Shown: positions 7,742 to 16,363, counted from the stretch's first letter. The stretch is 64,000 nucleotides of DNA from Paenibacillus sp. FSL R7-0345 (GCF_038595055.1 NZ_CP152002.1:2896501-2960500), one strand, 5' to 3'. Notes: generated by a model from the sequence alone, not told the origin. Translations and numbers: made by a program.

Positions 7742-9745
7742 ATGTCGGAACAGGAAGCATGCGGTCATAAAGACACACGCATGCTGTTGCAGGACACAAT
7801 GCAATCAAGCGGAGAATCGAGTGATCCCGCCGCATGGCTGAGGGAGACGGATATCGTATCCTATGATTTCCCTTACGCAGGCCAATTGCTTGCAGATAGT
7901 TTCAGAGAATGGCGGGGGCTTAAGGTGCCACCGTTCGCCCAGCAATGGGATTGGTCTTTACTTAATTATAGAGGGGAATGGACCGGGGCGGCGGATGCAG
8001 CCGGTGCGCAGGGCAGGCTCTGGAAAGAGGCATGGGAACAGTGCGCAGCAGCCAGTCTGATCTCCCGGGAGCCTGTTGCATCAGCTGCAGCTGCTCCCTC
8101 AGACAGTTCCGGGACGATGCTGCTGACCATCCCTGTGTTTACCAGAAGCAACGGCGAAATCTTTGCCCTGCTTGGCTGCGCCATGCCGGCAGCACAATAT
8201 GAACAGGGCGGACAGCACACGGCAGAAGCGATGGCGCTGCACTTCCAGACCTGCTTCTACCGCAGGTTTGAGCATGTGTTTGTCTCCGATCTGGCAGGCG
8301 TTCATCAGCATGCCGAGCGTGAAAGCAGCCGCCGCTCGCTGCTGTTTCAGATTGTCCAGCGGATGCACGATAACATTGACGTCAATGCCGTGCTGACCGA
8401 AGTGATTGACAGCATCTCGGCTATGTATCCGGGAGCACGGCTTGAGCTGTTCATGTCTCAGGATCACCGCAGCACCCATCCGCAGGTCAAGCCGCTGCCG
8501 CTGCGCTGGGGGGAGGAAGATGTCTGTGCCAAGGCCTTTAAGGACGGGCGTGTAACTCTGCATGCCGGACGTGATAGCAATTCTGTGGAAATCGGCCTGC
8601 CGCTTGGCGGCAAGCAGGGGGTATACGGCGTGTTTCATATGATGCTGGACAAGCCGTCCTTCCCGGATGTGGATCTGCGGTTTCTGGCCATGGTTGCGGA
8701 TACCGCAGGAACGGCCTTCGAGAATGCCAAGCTGTATGAGCGTTCAAATCAGCTGATCCGCGAACTGCGCATGAGCAATGAGCTGACCCAGCGCCTTAAT
8801 CAGAGCCTGCATCTCGGGGATATTTTTCAGTATGCCTTTGAAGAGCTGCTGGAAATGTTTGACGCTGATTACTGCTGTATCCTGCATCTCAACGAAAAGA
8901 AGGGCGGGCTTGAAGCGATTGCCTGCAATTTCCCTCCGCTGCGCGGGGAGATAATTGAGAACGGGAAGGGCTTGGGCGGACAGGTCTTTGCTCTGGGAGA
9001 GCCGCTGATTCTATCTGAATACAGAAGTGCTGCAGGTATTTCTTCCAGACTAATGACAGCGACAGGATCAGAGTCGGCGATTGCCACTCCGCTGAGCGTG
9101 GGCGGAGAGGTGCGCGGCGCGATTATGCTGACCCACCGTGAGCCGCACTTTTTTTCCTATGACAGCTTCCGGCTGCTGCAGGCGATGGCCGGCCATATCG
9201 GACTGGCTGTCGGCAACGCGCGTCTGCATGCGGAAGTGCGTTATCTGGCGAACCGGGACAGTCTGACCGGGCTCTATGCCCGCCACTATCTGGACGAGGA
9301 GATCAAGGAGAGACAGACGAAGGACTTCTGCGGAACCCTGGTTGTAGTGGATATCGACCAGTTCAAGATGGTGAACGATACATACGGGCACCAGAAGGGC
9401 GATAAGATCCTTAAGCAGGTCAGTGAAATTGTTAAATCCTCGATCCGGCATGGGGATATTGCGGCACGGTGGGGCGGGGAGGAGCTGGCGGTTTATCTGC
9501 CGCAGCTTGGTATCCAGCAGGCCAGATTCGTGGCTGAACGGATCCGTAAGCGGGTGATGGCGGAGACGGAGCCGCGTGTCACCGTATCCTGCGGGATCGC
9601 CGAATGGAGCTGGGTCGATGAGCGGGTAAGCGTCGAATCCCTCTTTTACCGGGCGGATATGGCGCTCTACGAAGCGAAGAATAACGGCCGCAACCAGGTA
9701 GTGGTTGACAGCAAAAATGCAGTTAACAATATAAAGAATCCTTAG
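7742..9745 (+). CDS. GAF-GAF-GGDEF diguanylate cyclase
   Basis: A predicted cytosolic c-di-GMP synthase of 667 aa. The N-terminal 190 residues have no recognised motif. GAF-like domains follow at about 200-335 and 355-495, then a GGDEF domain at about 505-655. The active-site loop is GGEEL (about 577-581), and metal/substrate residues are in DIDQFKMVNDTYGH. RHGD lies five residues before GGEEL and fits the RxxD product-inhibition site, so the cyclase is expected to be active and feedback-inhibited. GAF domains suggest small-ligand control. No membrane segment is seen. The gene is monocistronic and ends in a terminator overlapping its stop codon. Confidence 0.9.
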   Translation: MSEQEACGHKDTRMLLQDTMQSSGESSDPAAWLRETDIVSYDFPYAGQLLADSFREWRGLKVPPFAQQWDWSLLNYRGEWTGAADAAGAQGRLWKEAWEQCAAASLISREPVASAAAAPSDSSGTMLLTIPVFTRSNGEIFALLGCAMPAAQYEQGGQHTAEAMALHFQTCFYRRFEHVFVSDLAGVHQHAERESSRRSLLFQIVQRMHDNIDVNAVLTEVIDSISAMYPGARLELFMSQDHRSTHPQVKPLPLRWGEEDVCAKAFKDGRVTLHAGRDSNSVEIGLPLGGKQGVYGVFHMMLDKPSFPDVDLRFLAMVADTAGTAFENAKLYERSNQLIRELRMSNELTQRLNQSLHLGDIFQYAFEELLEMFDADYCCILHLNEKKGGLEAIACNFPPLRGEIIENGKGLGGQVFALGEPLILSEYRSAAGISSRLMTATGSESAIATPLSVGGEVRGAIMLTHREPHFFSYDSFRLLQAMAGHIGLAVGNARLHAEVRYLANRDSLTGLYARHYLDEEIKERQTKDFCGTLVVVDIDQFKMVNDTYGHQKGDKILKQVSEIVKSSIRHGDIAARWGGEELAVYLPQLGIQQARFVAERIRKRVMAETEPRVTVSCGIAEWSWVDERVSVESLFYRADMALYEAKNNGRNQVVVDSKNAVNNIKNP

Positions 9746-9770
9746 GCGTCACCCGTAAGGGTTCTTTTTT
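9736..9770 (+). terminator. Diguanylate cyclase terminator, target site of the group II intron
   Basis: GAATCCTTA (9736-9744) pairs with TAAGGGTTC (9756-9764), one G-T wobble, then six T. The hairpin includes the stop codon. The intron begins 2 nt after the T-run. Confidence 0.85.
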
Positions 9771-9772
9771 AA

Positions 9773-11674
9773 GTGCGCCCGGCATGGGCGATAACTAGGC
9801 GGTGAAAGTCCGCTACAGGCTTGGCAGTAGGAACTGTTAGCCAAAGGCAAGGGTGTCCGCCGCGAGGCGGAATCTGAAGGAAGCCGGAGGCAAACCCTCG
9901 GTCTGACGAACAGAAATCACATAGAAGGCATCTTGGGACGGACGAGCTTGCTTAACAAAGCGAAGTCCAATACTGCCCGAATCTCAGGGTGTAAATGTGG
10001 CAGATAGATGAGGGGAAAGTTATCGCTCTTACCCGGGGAGGTCTCACAGACGTCTGGTAGGAAAAAAAAAAATCCGAACCACGGAGTAAAGCTTGCTGTG
10101 AGAAGTCAGCAGAGGCCATAGTACCGGAAAGTTTTTTTTTCGGGAAGGGCCAAACAATCGTAAGTCTCGAGTACAGACCGGAAGGAGAGCTGGCGCGATG
10201 AAAGCAGAATACCGAAAGGGCTACCCGCAAAGGGATAGCGTGGAACGCGAAGAGTATGCGGGAGTGCGGAGTGCCGACATTCGGGAACGTAGAGAAAGAG
10301 GCGGTGCAATGGACCTGCTCGAGCGGATTCTGGACAGAGACAATCTGAACAGAGCCTACAAGCAGGTCAGACGCAACCATGGCGCGCCAGGAATCGACGG
10401 AATGACCGTCGAAGAGGCGCTGCCCTGGCTGCAGGAACACAAGGACGAGCTTTTGCAAAGCATCCGGGAGGGCCGGTACAAGCCTAGCCCGGTACGGCGC
10501 AAAGAAATCCCCAAACCAGATGGAAGTGGAGTGCGGAAGCTTGGCATCCCTACGGTGATAGACCGCGTGATTCAACAAGCGATCTCCCAGCAGCTACAGC
10601 CCTTGTTTGAGCCGCTTTTCTTAGACGGAAGCTACGGTTACCGCCCCGGGCGGAGTGCGCAGCAAGCCATCCGCAAGGTGAAAGAGCATGCACAGCAAGG
10701 CTATAGCCACGCAGTCGAAATCGACCTCTCCAAATATTTTGACACCCTGAACCATGAACTGCTAATGAATGTGCTACGTAAGCAAATCCAGGATCACCGT
10801 GTAACCGACCTGATTAAGAAGTATCTGAAAAGTGGGGTTATGGAGAACGGGGTACACTGCAAAACAGAGGAAGGTTCTCCACAAGGAGGCCCTTTATCTC
10901 CACTGCTTGCGAATATTTACCTGAACGAATTCGACCAGGAAATGAACAGCCGTGGAGTGAACGTGATTCGGTATGCAGATGACATTGTCGTGCTAACTAA
11001 AAGCAAACGAGCGGCCACGCGGCTTCTGGAATCCTGCCGAAAATACCTGGAGCACAAACTAAGACTCCAGATGAACACGCAGAAAAGTAAAGTGGTCAGC
11101 GTAGTGGCCCGGAAGCATTTCAAGTTTCTCGGCTTTGCCTTGGGCAAGAACAGAAAAGGGTTGTATATTCGCGCCCATGGTCAATCCCTCGCCAAGGCGA
11201 AGAAGAAATTGAAAGAACTGACGAGCCGCAGTCAGGGCAGAAATGTTCGTCAAGTGATGGAGAAGGTGAAAGTCTACATTCGAGGCTGGATCGGCTACTT
11301 CTACGTAGCCGATATGAAACGGATCTTGCAAAGCTGGAGCGAATGGCTGCGCAGAAGGCTGCGAATGTACATCTGGAAACATTGGGAGAAGCCCAAAACA
11401 AAGGTGCAAAACCTGCGTAAACTGGGAATACCCGAGTGGCAGGCCTACCAATGGGGAAACTCCCGCCTGGGCTACTGGCGAATCGCGGGAAGCCCAGTAC
11501 TGTCCCGCTCCATAACAAACGAAAAGCTCGTACAGGCCGGGTATTATGACTTCCCGGCACAGTACGAGCAATTACGTAAATTGCACTTATGCGGTTGAAC
11601 CGCCGTATACCGAACGGTACGTACGGTGGTGTGAGAGGTCGGCTGCTCAATTAATGTGCAGCCTCCTACTCGAT
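9773..11674 (+). mobile_element. Group II intron, bacterial class C
   Basis: The 5' end is GTGCGCCC (consensus GTGYG) at 9773. Domain V is at 11599-11630, with the CGC catalytic triad, a GAAC loop and a 2-nt CG bulge. Domain VI (GGCTGC/GCAGCC, 11641-11663) follows, and the 3' end is CTACTCGAT at about 11674. Insertion directly after a Rho-independent terminator and a maturase without an endonuclease domain are hallmarks of class C. The maturase stop codon abuts domain V, and both ends are intact, so the 1.9-kb element looks functional. Boundaries come from consensus ends and could be off by a base. Confidence 0.93.
10198..11598 (+). CDS. ltrA: Group II intron-encoded reverse transcriptase/maturase
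   Basis: A 466 aa intron-encoded protein that splices its host intron and copies it into new sites. The RT domain covers about 65-310: RT2 includes SYGYRPGRSA, RT4 QGGPLSPLLANIYL, and RT5 the catalytic YADD (about 259-262). The maturase (X) domain follows, with GWIGYFYVADMKR and the basic region after it. No HNH endonuclease domain is present, as expected for class C. AAGGAG precedes the ATG at 10198. An in-frame ATG at 10309 begins the most conserved part and is the alternative start. Confidence 0.95.
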   Translation: MKAEYRKGYPQRDSVEREEYAGVRSADIRERRERGGAMDLLERILDRDNLNRAYKQVRRNHGAPGIDGMTVEEALPWLQEHKDELLQSIREGRYKPSPVRRKEIPKPDGSGVRKLGIPTVIDRVIQQAISQQLQPLFEPLFLDGSYGYRPGRSAQQAIRKVKEHAQQGYSHAVEIDLSKYFDTLNHELLMNVLRKQIQDHRVTDLIKKYLKSGVMENGVHCKTEEGSPQGGPLSPLLANIYLNEFDQEMNSRGVNVIRYADDIVVLTKSKRAATRLLESCRKYLEHKLRLQMNTQKSKVVSVVARKHFKFLGFALGKNRKGLYIRAHGQSLAKAKKKLKELTSRSQGRNVRQVMEKVKVYIRGWIGYFYVADMKRILQSWSEWLRRRLRMYIWKHWEKPKTKVQNLRKLGIPEWQAYQWGNSRLGYWRIAGSPVLSRSITNEKLVQAGYYDFPAQYEQLRKLHLCG

Positions 11675-11686
11675 TGAGCAGGGTGA

Positions 11687-11716
11687 TTGTGCATAAGCCT
11701 CTTATGAAAGGATACT
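11687..11716 (+). promoter_or_regulatory. Possible promoter for the lipoprotein gene
   Basis: TTGTGC (11687-11692) and GATACT (11711-11716) with an 18-bp spacer, beginning 13 nt past the intron's 3' end. If correct, the intron did not separate the gene from its promoter. Confidence 0.35.
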
Positions 11717-11752
11717 CTAAAAAGATAACCGATCAGGAAAGGCATGTGTGCC

Positions 11753-12607
11753 ATGAAAATACCAGCCTTGTTACACAAGCGGAGGTTTCCGGCAGTGCTG
11801 GCTCTGCTGCTGCTAAGCGGCTGTTCTGCTGCCGGCAGCAAGCCTGCTGTGGAGGATTTAAGTCTCGCTCTGGCGGGGATGGACGGAAAGGATACAGTTT
11901 CCTTTGAGGGCTCAGCGGCATTGCTGATCGCCGGTAAGCCAGTACCGGAGTCAGCCCTCTATTATGGAGGTAAAGTGCAGGATCATACCCGTATCAGCCT
12001 GTATTCCCTGCTGCCTGATGAGAACAGGGAGACCAGGGCGGCAGCGGAACAAGGCATGAAAAAGCTCGGAGAAAGCAAGGCGGCTGCACCCGCATCCTAC
12101 ACGAGACTGGAGAAAAAAAACGGGGAGTGGCAGCTGCATCAATCTGCTGCGGCTTCCGGGTCAGGTGAGGCAGGCAGGCTTGCTGCGCTTAATCCCCTGC
12201 AGCAGCTGGAGGAGCTGCATCAGTCGGATAAGCAGGTAACCGTAGAGTCCGGATCATCCGGCGGAACCCGGGTGCTGAGGATCAGGATCAGCCCGGAGGA
12301 AGCCAAACGGCAGCTGGCCGAGGAACTGGAACGGGAGATGCAGGCTATCCGGCCGGATGCGGCAACCGCAGGGCAGTCTGCTGAAGTCAGAGCGGCAATG
12401 AATGCGCTTTGGGTGCAGAAGTCAGGGGAGCTGAAGCAGCGGATAAAGGAAGCTGAGGTGACCTCCGTCTACTTTTTGAAAGTGGATACCAGGCGGAGCC
12501 TGCCCAAGCGGTTGACCTGGACACGGACAATCCGTTATCCGGGTGCGGCAGATCCGGCAGACACAGAGGCGTATGTGACCAAGGTGGATTTCTACGGCTA
12601 CCAATAA
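11753..12607 (+). CDS. Predicted lipoprotein of unknown function
   Basis: 284 aa with a type II signal peptide: basic start, hydrophobic core, and lipobox LLSGC, so the mature protein should be lipid-anchored at the outer face of the membrane. The mature part is hydrophilic and Ala/Glu-rich, with no motif I recognise. It has the general look of Paenibacillus/Bacillus lipoproteins that bind partner proteins. ATG 11753 is preferred because the AGGAAAGG site is too close to the in-frame ATG at 11744. It lies between the intron and an aminopeptidase gene that has its own promoter. Confidence 0.75.
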   Translation: MKIPALLHKRRFPAVLALLLLSGCSAAGSKPAVEDLSLALAGMDGKDTVSFEGSAALLIAGKPVPESALYYGGKVQDHTRISLYSLLPDENRETRAAAEQGMKKLGESKAAAPASYTRLEKKNGEWQLHQSAAASGSGEAGRLAALNPLQQLEELHQSDKQVTVESGSSGGTRVLRIRISPEEAKRQLAEELEREMQAIRPDAATAGQSAEVRAAMNALWVQKSGELKQRIKEAEVTSVYFLKVDTRRSLPKRLTWTRTIRYPGAADPADTEAYVTKVDFYGYQ

Positions 12608-12628
12608 ACGTACCGGTGAACAGAAGGC

Positions 12629-12656
12629 TTGCGCTGAGTAGAGGGCGTGCTACAAT
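12629..12656 (+). promoter_or_regulatory. Promoter of the M29 aminopeptidase gene
   Basis: TTGCGC (12629-12634) and TACAAT (12651-12656), 16-bp spacer. The start point near 12663 rules out the upstream in-frame ATG at 12665 as the initiation codon. Confidence 0.55.
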
Positions 12657-12700
12657 AGAACGGTATGCCATTTTTATGTAAGAGGAAGGAAGAGAGCAGG

Positions 12701-13816
12701 ATGAAGGATCCAAGAATTCAAAAGCTGGCGGCAAACCTTGTGGGTTATTCCGTGGATGTGCAGCCGGGCGAAAATGTGCTGGTTGAAATGATCGGCAGTG
12801 AACGAGATTTGATTAAAGCGGTTGTGGAGGAGGTCGGCAAAGCCGGAGGAAACGCTTTTGTCCAGCTGACAGACCGTACCGTCCTGCGCAGCATGCTTAA
12901 ATATGCAACCCCGGAAGGCATTAAGACCTGGGCTGAGATCGACCTGAACCGTATGAAGCAGATGGACTGCTATATCGGAATCCGCGCCGGCGAGAATGTC
13001 AATGATCTGGCTGATGTGCCGGAAGAAAATATGAAGCTCTACAATTCCCTGTATTCTCATCCGGTACATAGCGAGCAGCGGGTCAAGCATACCAAGTGGG
13101 TAGTTCTCCGTTATCCTAACGCGAGTATGGCACAGCTGGCCAACACGACTACAGAAGCTTTTGAAGACTTCTACTTTGAAGTGTGCAACCTGGATTATGC
13201 CAAAATGGACAAGGCCCAGGACGCGCTGGCCGAGCTTATGCGGAAAACAGACAAGGTGCGGATCTCGGGTCCGGGAACAGAGCTCTCCTTCTCGATCAAG
13301 GGAATCGGTGCAGAAAAATGCTCCGGCCAGAAAAATATCCCTGACGGCGAAGTATACAGCGCCCCTGTCCGTGATTCTGTCAACGGCACAATCAGCTATA
13401 ACGCGGCTACCCTGTACAACGGCATTACTTTTGAAAATGTGAAATTCCGCTTTGAAAACGGCAAAATTGTGGAAGCAACCAGCAATGACACGGCGCGCCT
13501 CAACGAGATTCTTGATTCCGACGACGGCGCGCGGCATATCGGTGAGTTCGCTATCGGCTTCAATCCGTACATTCTGCACCCGATGAAGGACATCCTGTTC
13601 GATGAGAAAATCGCCGGCAGCCTTCATTTCACTCCGGGCCAGGCTTATGATGTCACCGATAACGGCAACCGCTCCTCCATACACTGGGATCTTGTGCTGA
13701 TCCAGCGTCCCGAGTACGGCGGCGGGGAGATTTATTTTGACGATGTGCTGATCCGCAAGGACGGAATTTTCGTCATTCCGGAACTTGAAGGTCTGAATCC
13801 TGAAAACCTGAAATAA
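12701..13816 (+). CDS. M29-family metallo-aminopeptidase (AmpS/aminopeptidase T type)
   Basis: Removes N-terminal amino acids from peptides in the cytosol, using a two-metal site. The 371 aa length is usual for M29. Likely metal ligands are in the C-terminal half: the Glu of PDGEVYSAP, the Glu of IGEFAIGFNP, the Glu and His around AGSLHFTPG, and the His and Asp of SSIHWDLVL. Start 12701 is chosen because an AGGAAGGA site precedes it and the promoter excludes the upstream ATG. Transcribed alone. Confidence 0.88.
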   Translation: MKDPRIQKLAANLVGYSVDVQPGENVLVEMIGSERDLIKAVVEEVGKAGGNAFVQLTDRTVLRSMLKYATPEGIKTWAEIDLNRMKQMDCYIGIRAGENVNDLADVPEENMKLYNSLYSHPVHSEQRVKHTKWVVLRYPNASMAQLANTTTEAFEDFYFEVCNLDYAKMDKAQDALAELMRKTDKVRISGPGTELSFSIKGIGAEKCSGQKNIPDGEVYSAPVRDSVNGTISYNAATLYNGITFENVKFRFENGKIVEATSNDTARLNEILDSDDGARHIGEFAIGFNPYILHPMKDILFDEKIAGSLHFTPGQAYDVTDNGNRSSIHWDLVLIQRPEYGGGEIYFDDVLIRKDGIFVIPELEGLNPENLK

Positions 13817-13838
13817 AATGTAATCAAAAGAAAACACC

Positions 13839-13868
13839 TTGCGCGAGTAAGCGGATTCAAGGTATCAT
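13839..13868 (+). promoter_or_regulatory. Possible promoter of the HPr-like gene
   Basis: TTGCGC (13839-13844) and TATCAT (13863-13868), 18-bp spacer, about 60 nt before the start codon. Confidence 0.4.
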
Positions 13869-13930
13869 GGAATTGGTTACAAATGAACAAGCGAACTAAG
13901 TTTTTCTAATCAAGTTGCGGAGGGATTCCT

Positions 13931-14176
13931 ATGTCCAGTAACAATGCGGCAATCGTGGATATTGCCCAAACGGCAAGCCAGTTCAACTCATCAATCGTCC
14001 TTCAGGCGGACAACAAGTACATTGACGTTAAGAGTATCCTGGGGTTGTTTACAACTCTGGTTTCCAGTCAAAGTTACGAACTTCATGTTCACGGCACGGA
14101 TGCCGAAGAAGCCAAAAAAGCAATGAGCGAAGTTTTTTCCAAACATGGTTTGAACTTTACAGTTGTAGCTGAGTAA
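13931..14176 (+). CDS. HPr/Crh-like protein lacking the phosphotransfer histidine
   Basis: 81 aa and clearly related to HPr of the sugar phosphotransferase system. The stretch AQTASQFNSS aligns with VQTASKY of HPr, and DVKSILGL aligns with NLKSIMGV, the regulatory Ser46 region. The first 11 or so HPr residues (strand 1) are absent, and the segment that carries IHARPAT in HPr reads NNAAIVD, so the His15 phosphate acceptor is missing. GGAGGG precedes the ATG, so the short N-terminus looks genuine. By comparison with Crh, which also lacks His15 but keeps Ser46, a purely regulatory role is plausible. Monocistronic, with promoter and terminator. Confidence 0.8.
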   Translation: MSSNNAAIVDIAQTASQFNSSIVLQADNKYIDVKSILGLFTTLVSSQSYELHVHGTDAEEAKKAMSEVFSKHGLNFTVVAE

Positions 14177-14191
14177 CGATCAGCCTTAAAG

Positions 14192-14223
14192 ACGTCCTGC
14201 CTGTAGCGGCAGGGCGTTTTTTT
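14192..14223 (+). terminator. Terminator of the HPr-like gene
   Basis: ACGTCCTGCC (14192-14201) pairs with GGCAGGGCGT (14208-14217), one G-T wobble, followed by a T-run. Confidence 0.9.
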
Positions 14224-14243
14224 GTTTAGTACAAACTGAATTC

Positions 14244-14272
14244 TTGTATTGGGTCTCAATTTCGACTAATAT
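14244..14272 (+). promoter_or_regulatory. ylaN promoter
   Basis: TTGTAT (14244-14249) and TAATAT (14267-14272), 17-bp spacer. It rules out the in-frame start codon at 14244 and supports ATG 14325. Confidence 0.6.
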
Positions 14273-14324
14273 TAAACTAAATAGCAGTAACAGCTGTAAC
14301 TTTTGGACATGGGGGGGAAAATGC

Positions 14325-14627
14325 ATGACTTCATCGGATTTGCAGGAACAGCTTAATCTTAAAGCAATCACTCTTCTACAAGAAGATGCCGATAAAATTC
14401 AGAAGCTCATCGAAGTGCAGATGGAGAATCTGGCGACGCGTTACTGCCCTCTCTATGAGGAAGTGCTGGATACCCAGATGTACGGCTTCTCAAGAGAGGT
14501 CGATTTTGCGGTCAGAGCGGGGCTTGTACCTGAGTATACCGGCAAGCAGGTACTGAGTGAGCTGGAGCGTAATTTGGCTGTACTGTACGAAGCGCTGAAC
14601 AAGAAAGCGGAAGAGCGCGAGAATTAG
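14325..14627 (+). CDS. ylaN: YlaN family protein (DUF1507)
   Basis: 100 aa, matching B. subtilis YlaN (93 aa) in the core [18 protein letters not shown] and in the helical C-terminus. YlaN is a small cytosolic helical protein that affects iron homeostasis, probably through Fur, and is reported essential in some Firmicutes. The ATG follows a poly-G ribosome-binding site. In B. subtilis ylaN is next to ftsW; here ftsW is 1.8 kb away on the other strand. Confidence 0.92.
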   Translation: MTSSDLQEQLNLKAITLLQEDADKIQKLIEVQMENLATRYCPLYEEVLDTQMYGFSREVDFAVRAGLVPEYTGKQVLSELERNLAVLYEALNKKAEEREN

Positions 14628-14648
14628 GCGTGGCTTCCATCTGTTCAT

Positions 14649-14690
14649 AAAAACGCACATGAGGGCTATAGGCCGCTCATGTGCGTTTTT
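14649..14690. terminator. Bidirectional terminator between ylaN and the antiporter gene
   Basis: AAAAACGCACATGAG (14649-14663) pairs with CTCATGTGCGTTTTT (14676-14690), flanked by A- and T-runs. Confidence 0.9.
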
Positions 14691-14720
14691 TTTGTTGTGC
14701 TGCGGAAGTGGAGGATCAAT

Positions 14721-15791
14721 CTATACGAGGTAGAAGGAGACACCCAGAATCATATAGACCGCCAGCAGCAGCAAGCCTTCATACCAGTTGGTGGCACCGT
14801 CCTGAATAATAGACTTGGCTATAAACACAGAGACGGCGATCGCTACAATTTCTATTGTCGTAAAGACGATATCCATCGTATTGCCCATAAAGTAGCTGGC
14901 GAAGATGAGTACAGGTGCTACGAACAGGGCGATCTGCAGACTGCTGCCGACAGCGATCTCTACAGCAGCCCCAATTTTGTTCTTCATTGCCAGCATAATC
15001 GCCGCGCTGTGCTCAGCCGCATTTCCGATAATGGCGACAAGGAACGCGCCGACGAACAGCTCGCTGAAGCCGAAGCGCTCGGTCAGCGTCTCCAGAGTGC
15101 CGACCAGCCATTCGCTGACAAAAGCGACCATTACTGTGGCTAGAATCAGGTACATGATGGATTTTCTCTTGGACCAGGCAGGGGCATGCTCGTTAGGCAG
15201 CTCTTCCGCGCTGTCATCCGTTACATCGGCCAGATATTTTTTGTGTGTGATCATGGAGAAGACCAGCCAGGCCATATAAGCGGCAATCAGCAGACCTGCC
15301 ACAACTAGGCTGAGCACATCAGTGTCCCGCTCGGTGATGGAGTGGGTGTTGAAGAACATGGCCGGGACAAACAGGGCGATGACCGCCACGATCATTAGTG
15401 AGCCGTTGAGCCCGGCCAGGGTAACGTTGAAATTCTGAACCTTGAACTTCATCCCTCCGGCAAAAATACTCAGCCCCAGCACCAGCAGCAGGTTGCCGAT
15501 AATGGAACCGGTGAGACTCGCCTTCACCATGTCAAACAGTCCTTCCTTGACGAGGAAGAAGGCGATGATCAGCTCTGCGGCATTTCCGAAGGTGGCATTA
15601 AGAAAGCCCCCCAGCCGCTGTCCGGCATAGTGGGCTACGCTTTCGGTTGCCCGGCCGAGGAATCCGGCTACGAAAACAACCGCAATAGCGGATAACACGA
15701 ACTGCAGCGTGTGATCCCAGTCCGCATAATGTCCGACTGCGCTTAAAATAAAGGTGATTATCAGCAGCGCCGGAGAAATCCATTTTTTCAA
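14721..15791 (-). CDS. cax: Calcium/proton (cation) antiporter, CaCA family
   Basis: A very hydrophobic 356 aa protein with about 11 membrane segments. Two alpha-repeats carry GNAAELIIAFFLVKEG (first half) and GNAAEHSAAIMLA (second half); their Glu residues bind the cation in CAX exchangers. It should export Ca2+ in exchange for protons and resembles B. subtilis YfkE/ChaA. TTG 15791 is preferred because GGGGTG lies 8 nt upstream; the in-frame GTG at 15800 lacks a well-spaced site. Transcribed alone. Confidence 0.9.
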   Translation of the reverse strand: MKKWISPALLIITFILSAVGHYADWDHTLQFVLSAIAVVFVAGFLGRATESVAHYAGQRLGGFLNATFGNAAELIIAFFLVKEGLFDMVKASLTGSIIGNLLLVLGLSIFAGGMKFKVQNFNVTLAGLNGSLMIVAVIALFVPAMFFNTHSITERDTDVLSLVVAGLLIAAYMAWLVFSMITHKKYLADVTDDSAEELPNEHAPAWSKRKSIMYLILATVMVAFVSEWLVGTLETLTERFGFSELFVGAFLVAIIGNAAEHSAAIMLAMKNKIGAAVEIAVGSSLQIALFVAPVLIFASYFMGNTMDIVFTTIEIVAIAVSVFIAKSIIQDGATNWYEGLLLLAVYMILGVSFYLV

Positions 15792-15883
15792 GTACAACAC
15801 ACCCCGATCTTTGTATGTAGGTTAAATTCATATTTCAATATACCCAAATTGATCCGGAGTGTAAACGGTGCTAAAGAAGTCAT

Positions 15884-15913
15884 TTGCTTTTTAGCCTGTT
15901 TTCGAATTACAAT
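15884..15913 (+). promoter_or_regulatory. Promoter of the Asp23-family gene
   Basis: TTGCTT (15884-15889) and TACAAT (15908-15913), 18-bp spacer, 30 nt before the start codon. Confidence 0.45.
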
Positions 15914-15943
15914 AATTGATAATGAGTGTAGGGGGGATATGGC

Positions 15944-16309
15944 ATGGCGGAACAACTTCAACTTGAAATGGGTAACATACGGATATCCAATGATGTCGTC
16001 TCAAAAATTGCCGGATTAGCGGCATTGGAGACTCCGGGGATAGCAGCCATGTCTGGCGGCTTATCCGAAGGCTGGGCCAAGCGCCTCAGCGGAAAGAATG
16101 TGCAGAAGGGCGTAACTGTCGAGGTCGGACAGCTTGAAGCTGCTGTGGATCTGCGCATCATCGTATTGTATGAGACTCCGATTCATGAGGTCTGCCGGAT
16201 GCTTCAGCAGAATGTGCGTGAAGCTGTAGAGAGCATGACCGGCCTGCACATTGTTGAAGTCAATGTCAAGGTAGAAGGCGTGGCCTTTAAGAACGACGAA
16301 ATTTCATAA
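15944..16309 (+). CDS. Asp23/Gls24 family envelope stress protein
   Basis: 121 aa, covered almost entirely by the Asp23 domain: GNIRISNDVVSKIAGLAALE at the start and VNVKVEGVAF at the end. Family members are abundant peripheral proteins linked to cell-envelope stress (S. aureus Asp23; B. subtilis YqhY and YloU). Which B. subtilis paralogue this matches cannot be settled by eye. The yloU that normally precedes yloV is absent from its usual place at 57 kb. A GGGGGG-type site precedes the ATG. Monocistronic. Confidence 0.87.
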   Translation: MAEQLQLEMGNIRISNDVVSKIAGLAALETPGIAAMSGGLSEGWAKRLSGKNVQKGVTVEVGQLEAAVDLRIIVLYETPIHEVCRMLQQNVREAVESMTGLHIVEVNVKVEGVAFKNDEIS

Positions 16310-16315
16310 CTGGTT

Positions 16316-16363
16316 AATCAAAAAGGCAGCCCGGGATTTGTTTTCCGGACTGCCTTTTTGATT
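16316..16363. terminator. Bidirectional terminator between the Asp23 gene and ftsW
   Basis: A long stem around AAAAAGGCAG/CTGCCTTTTT with a CCGG/CCGG inner part and one mismatch, flanked by A- and T-runs. Confidence 0.85.

Noticed and set aside
9746..10197. Possible small RNA gene or CRISPR-like region downstream of the diguanylate cyclase
   Set aside because: This is the 5' ribozyme part (domains I-III) of the group II intron; no regular repeat-spacer pattern is present.
12674..13837. 387-codon open frame on the minus strand opposite the M29 aminopeptidase gene
   Set aside because: A shadow of a strongly supported coding gene: no ribosome-binding site, no recognisable domain, and His/Arg-rich content typical of antisense frames.
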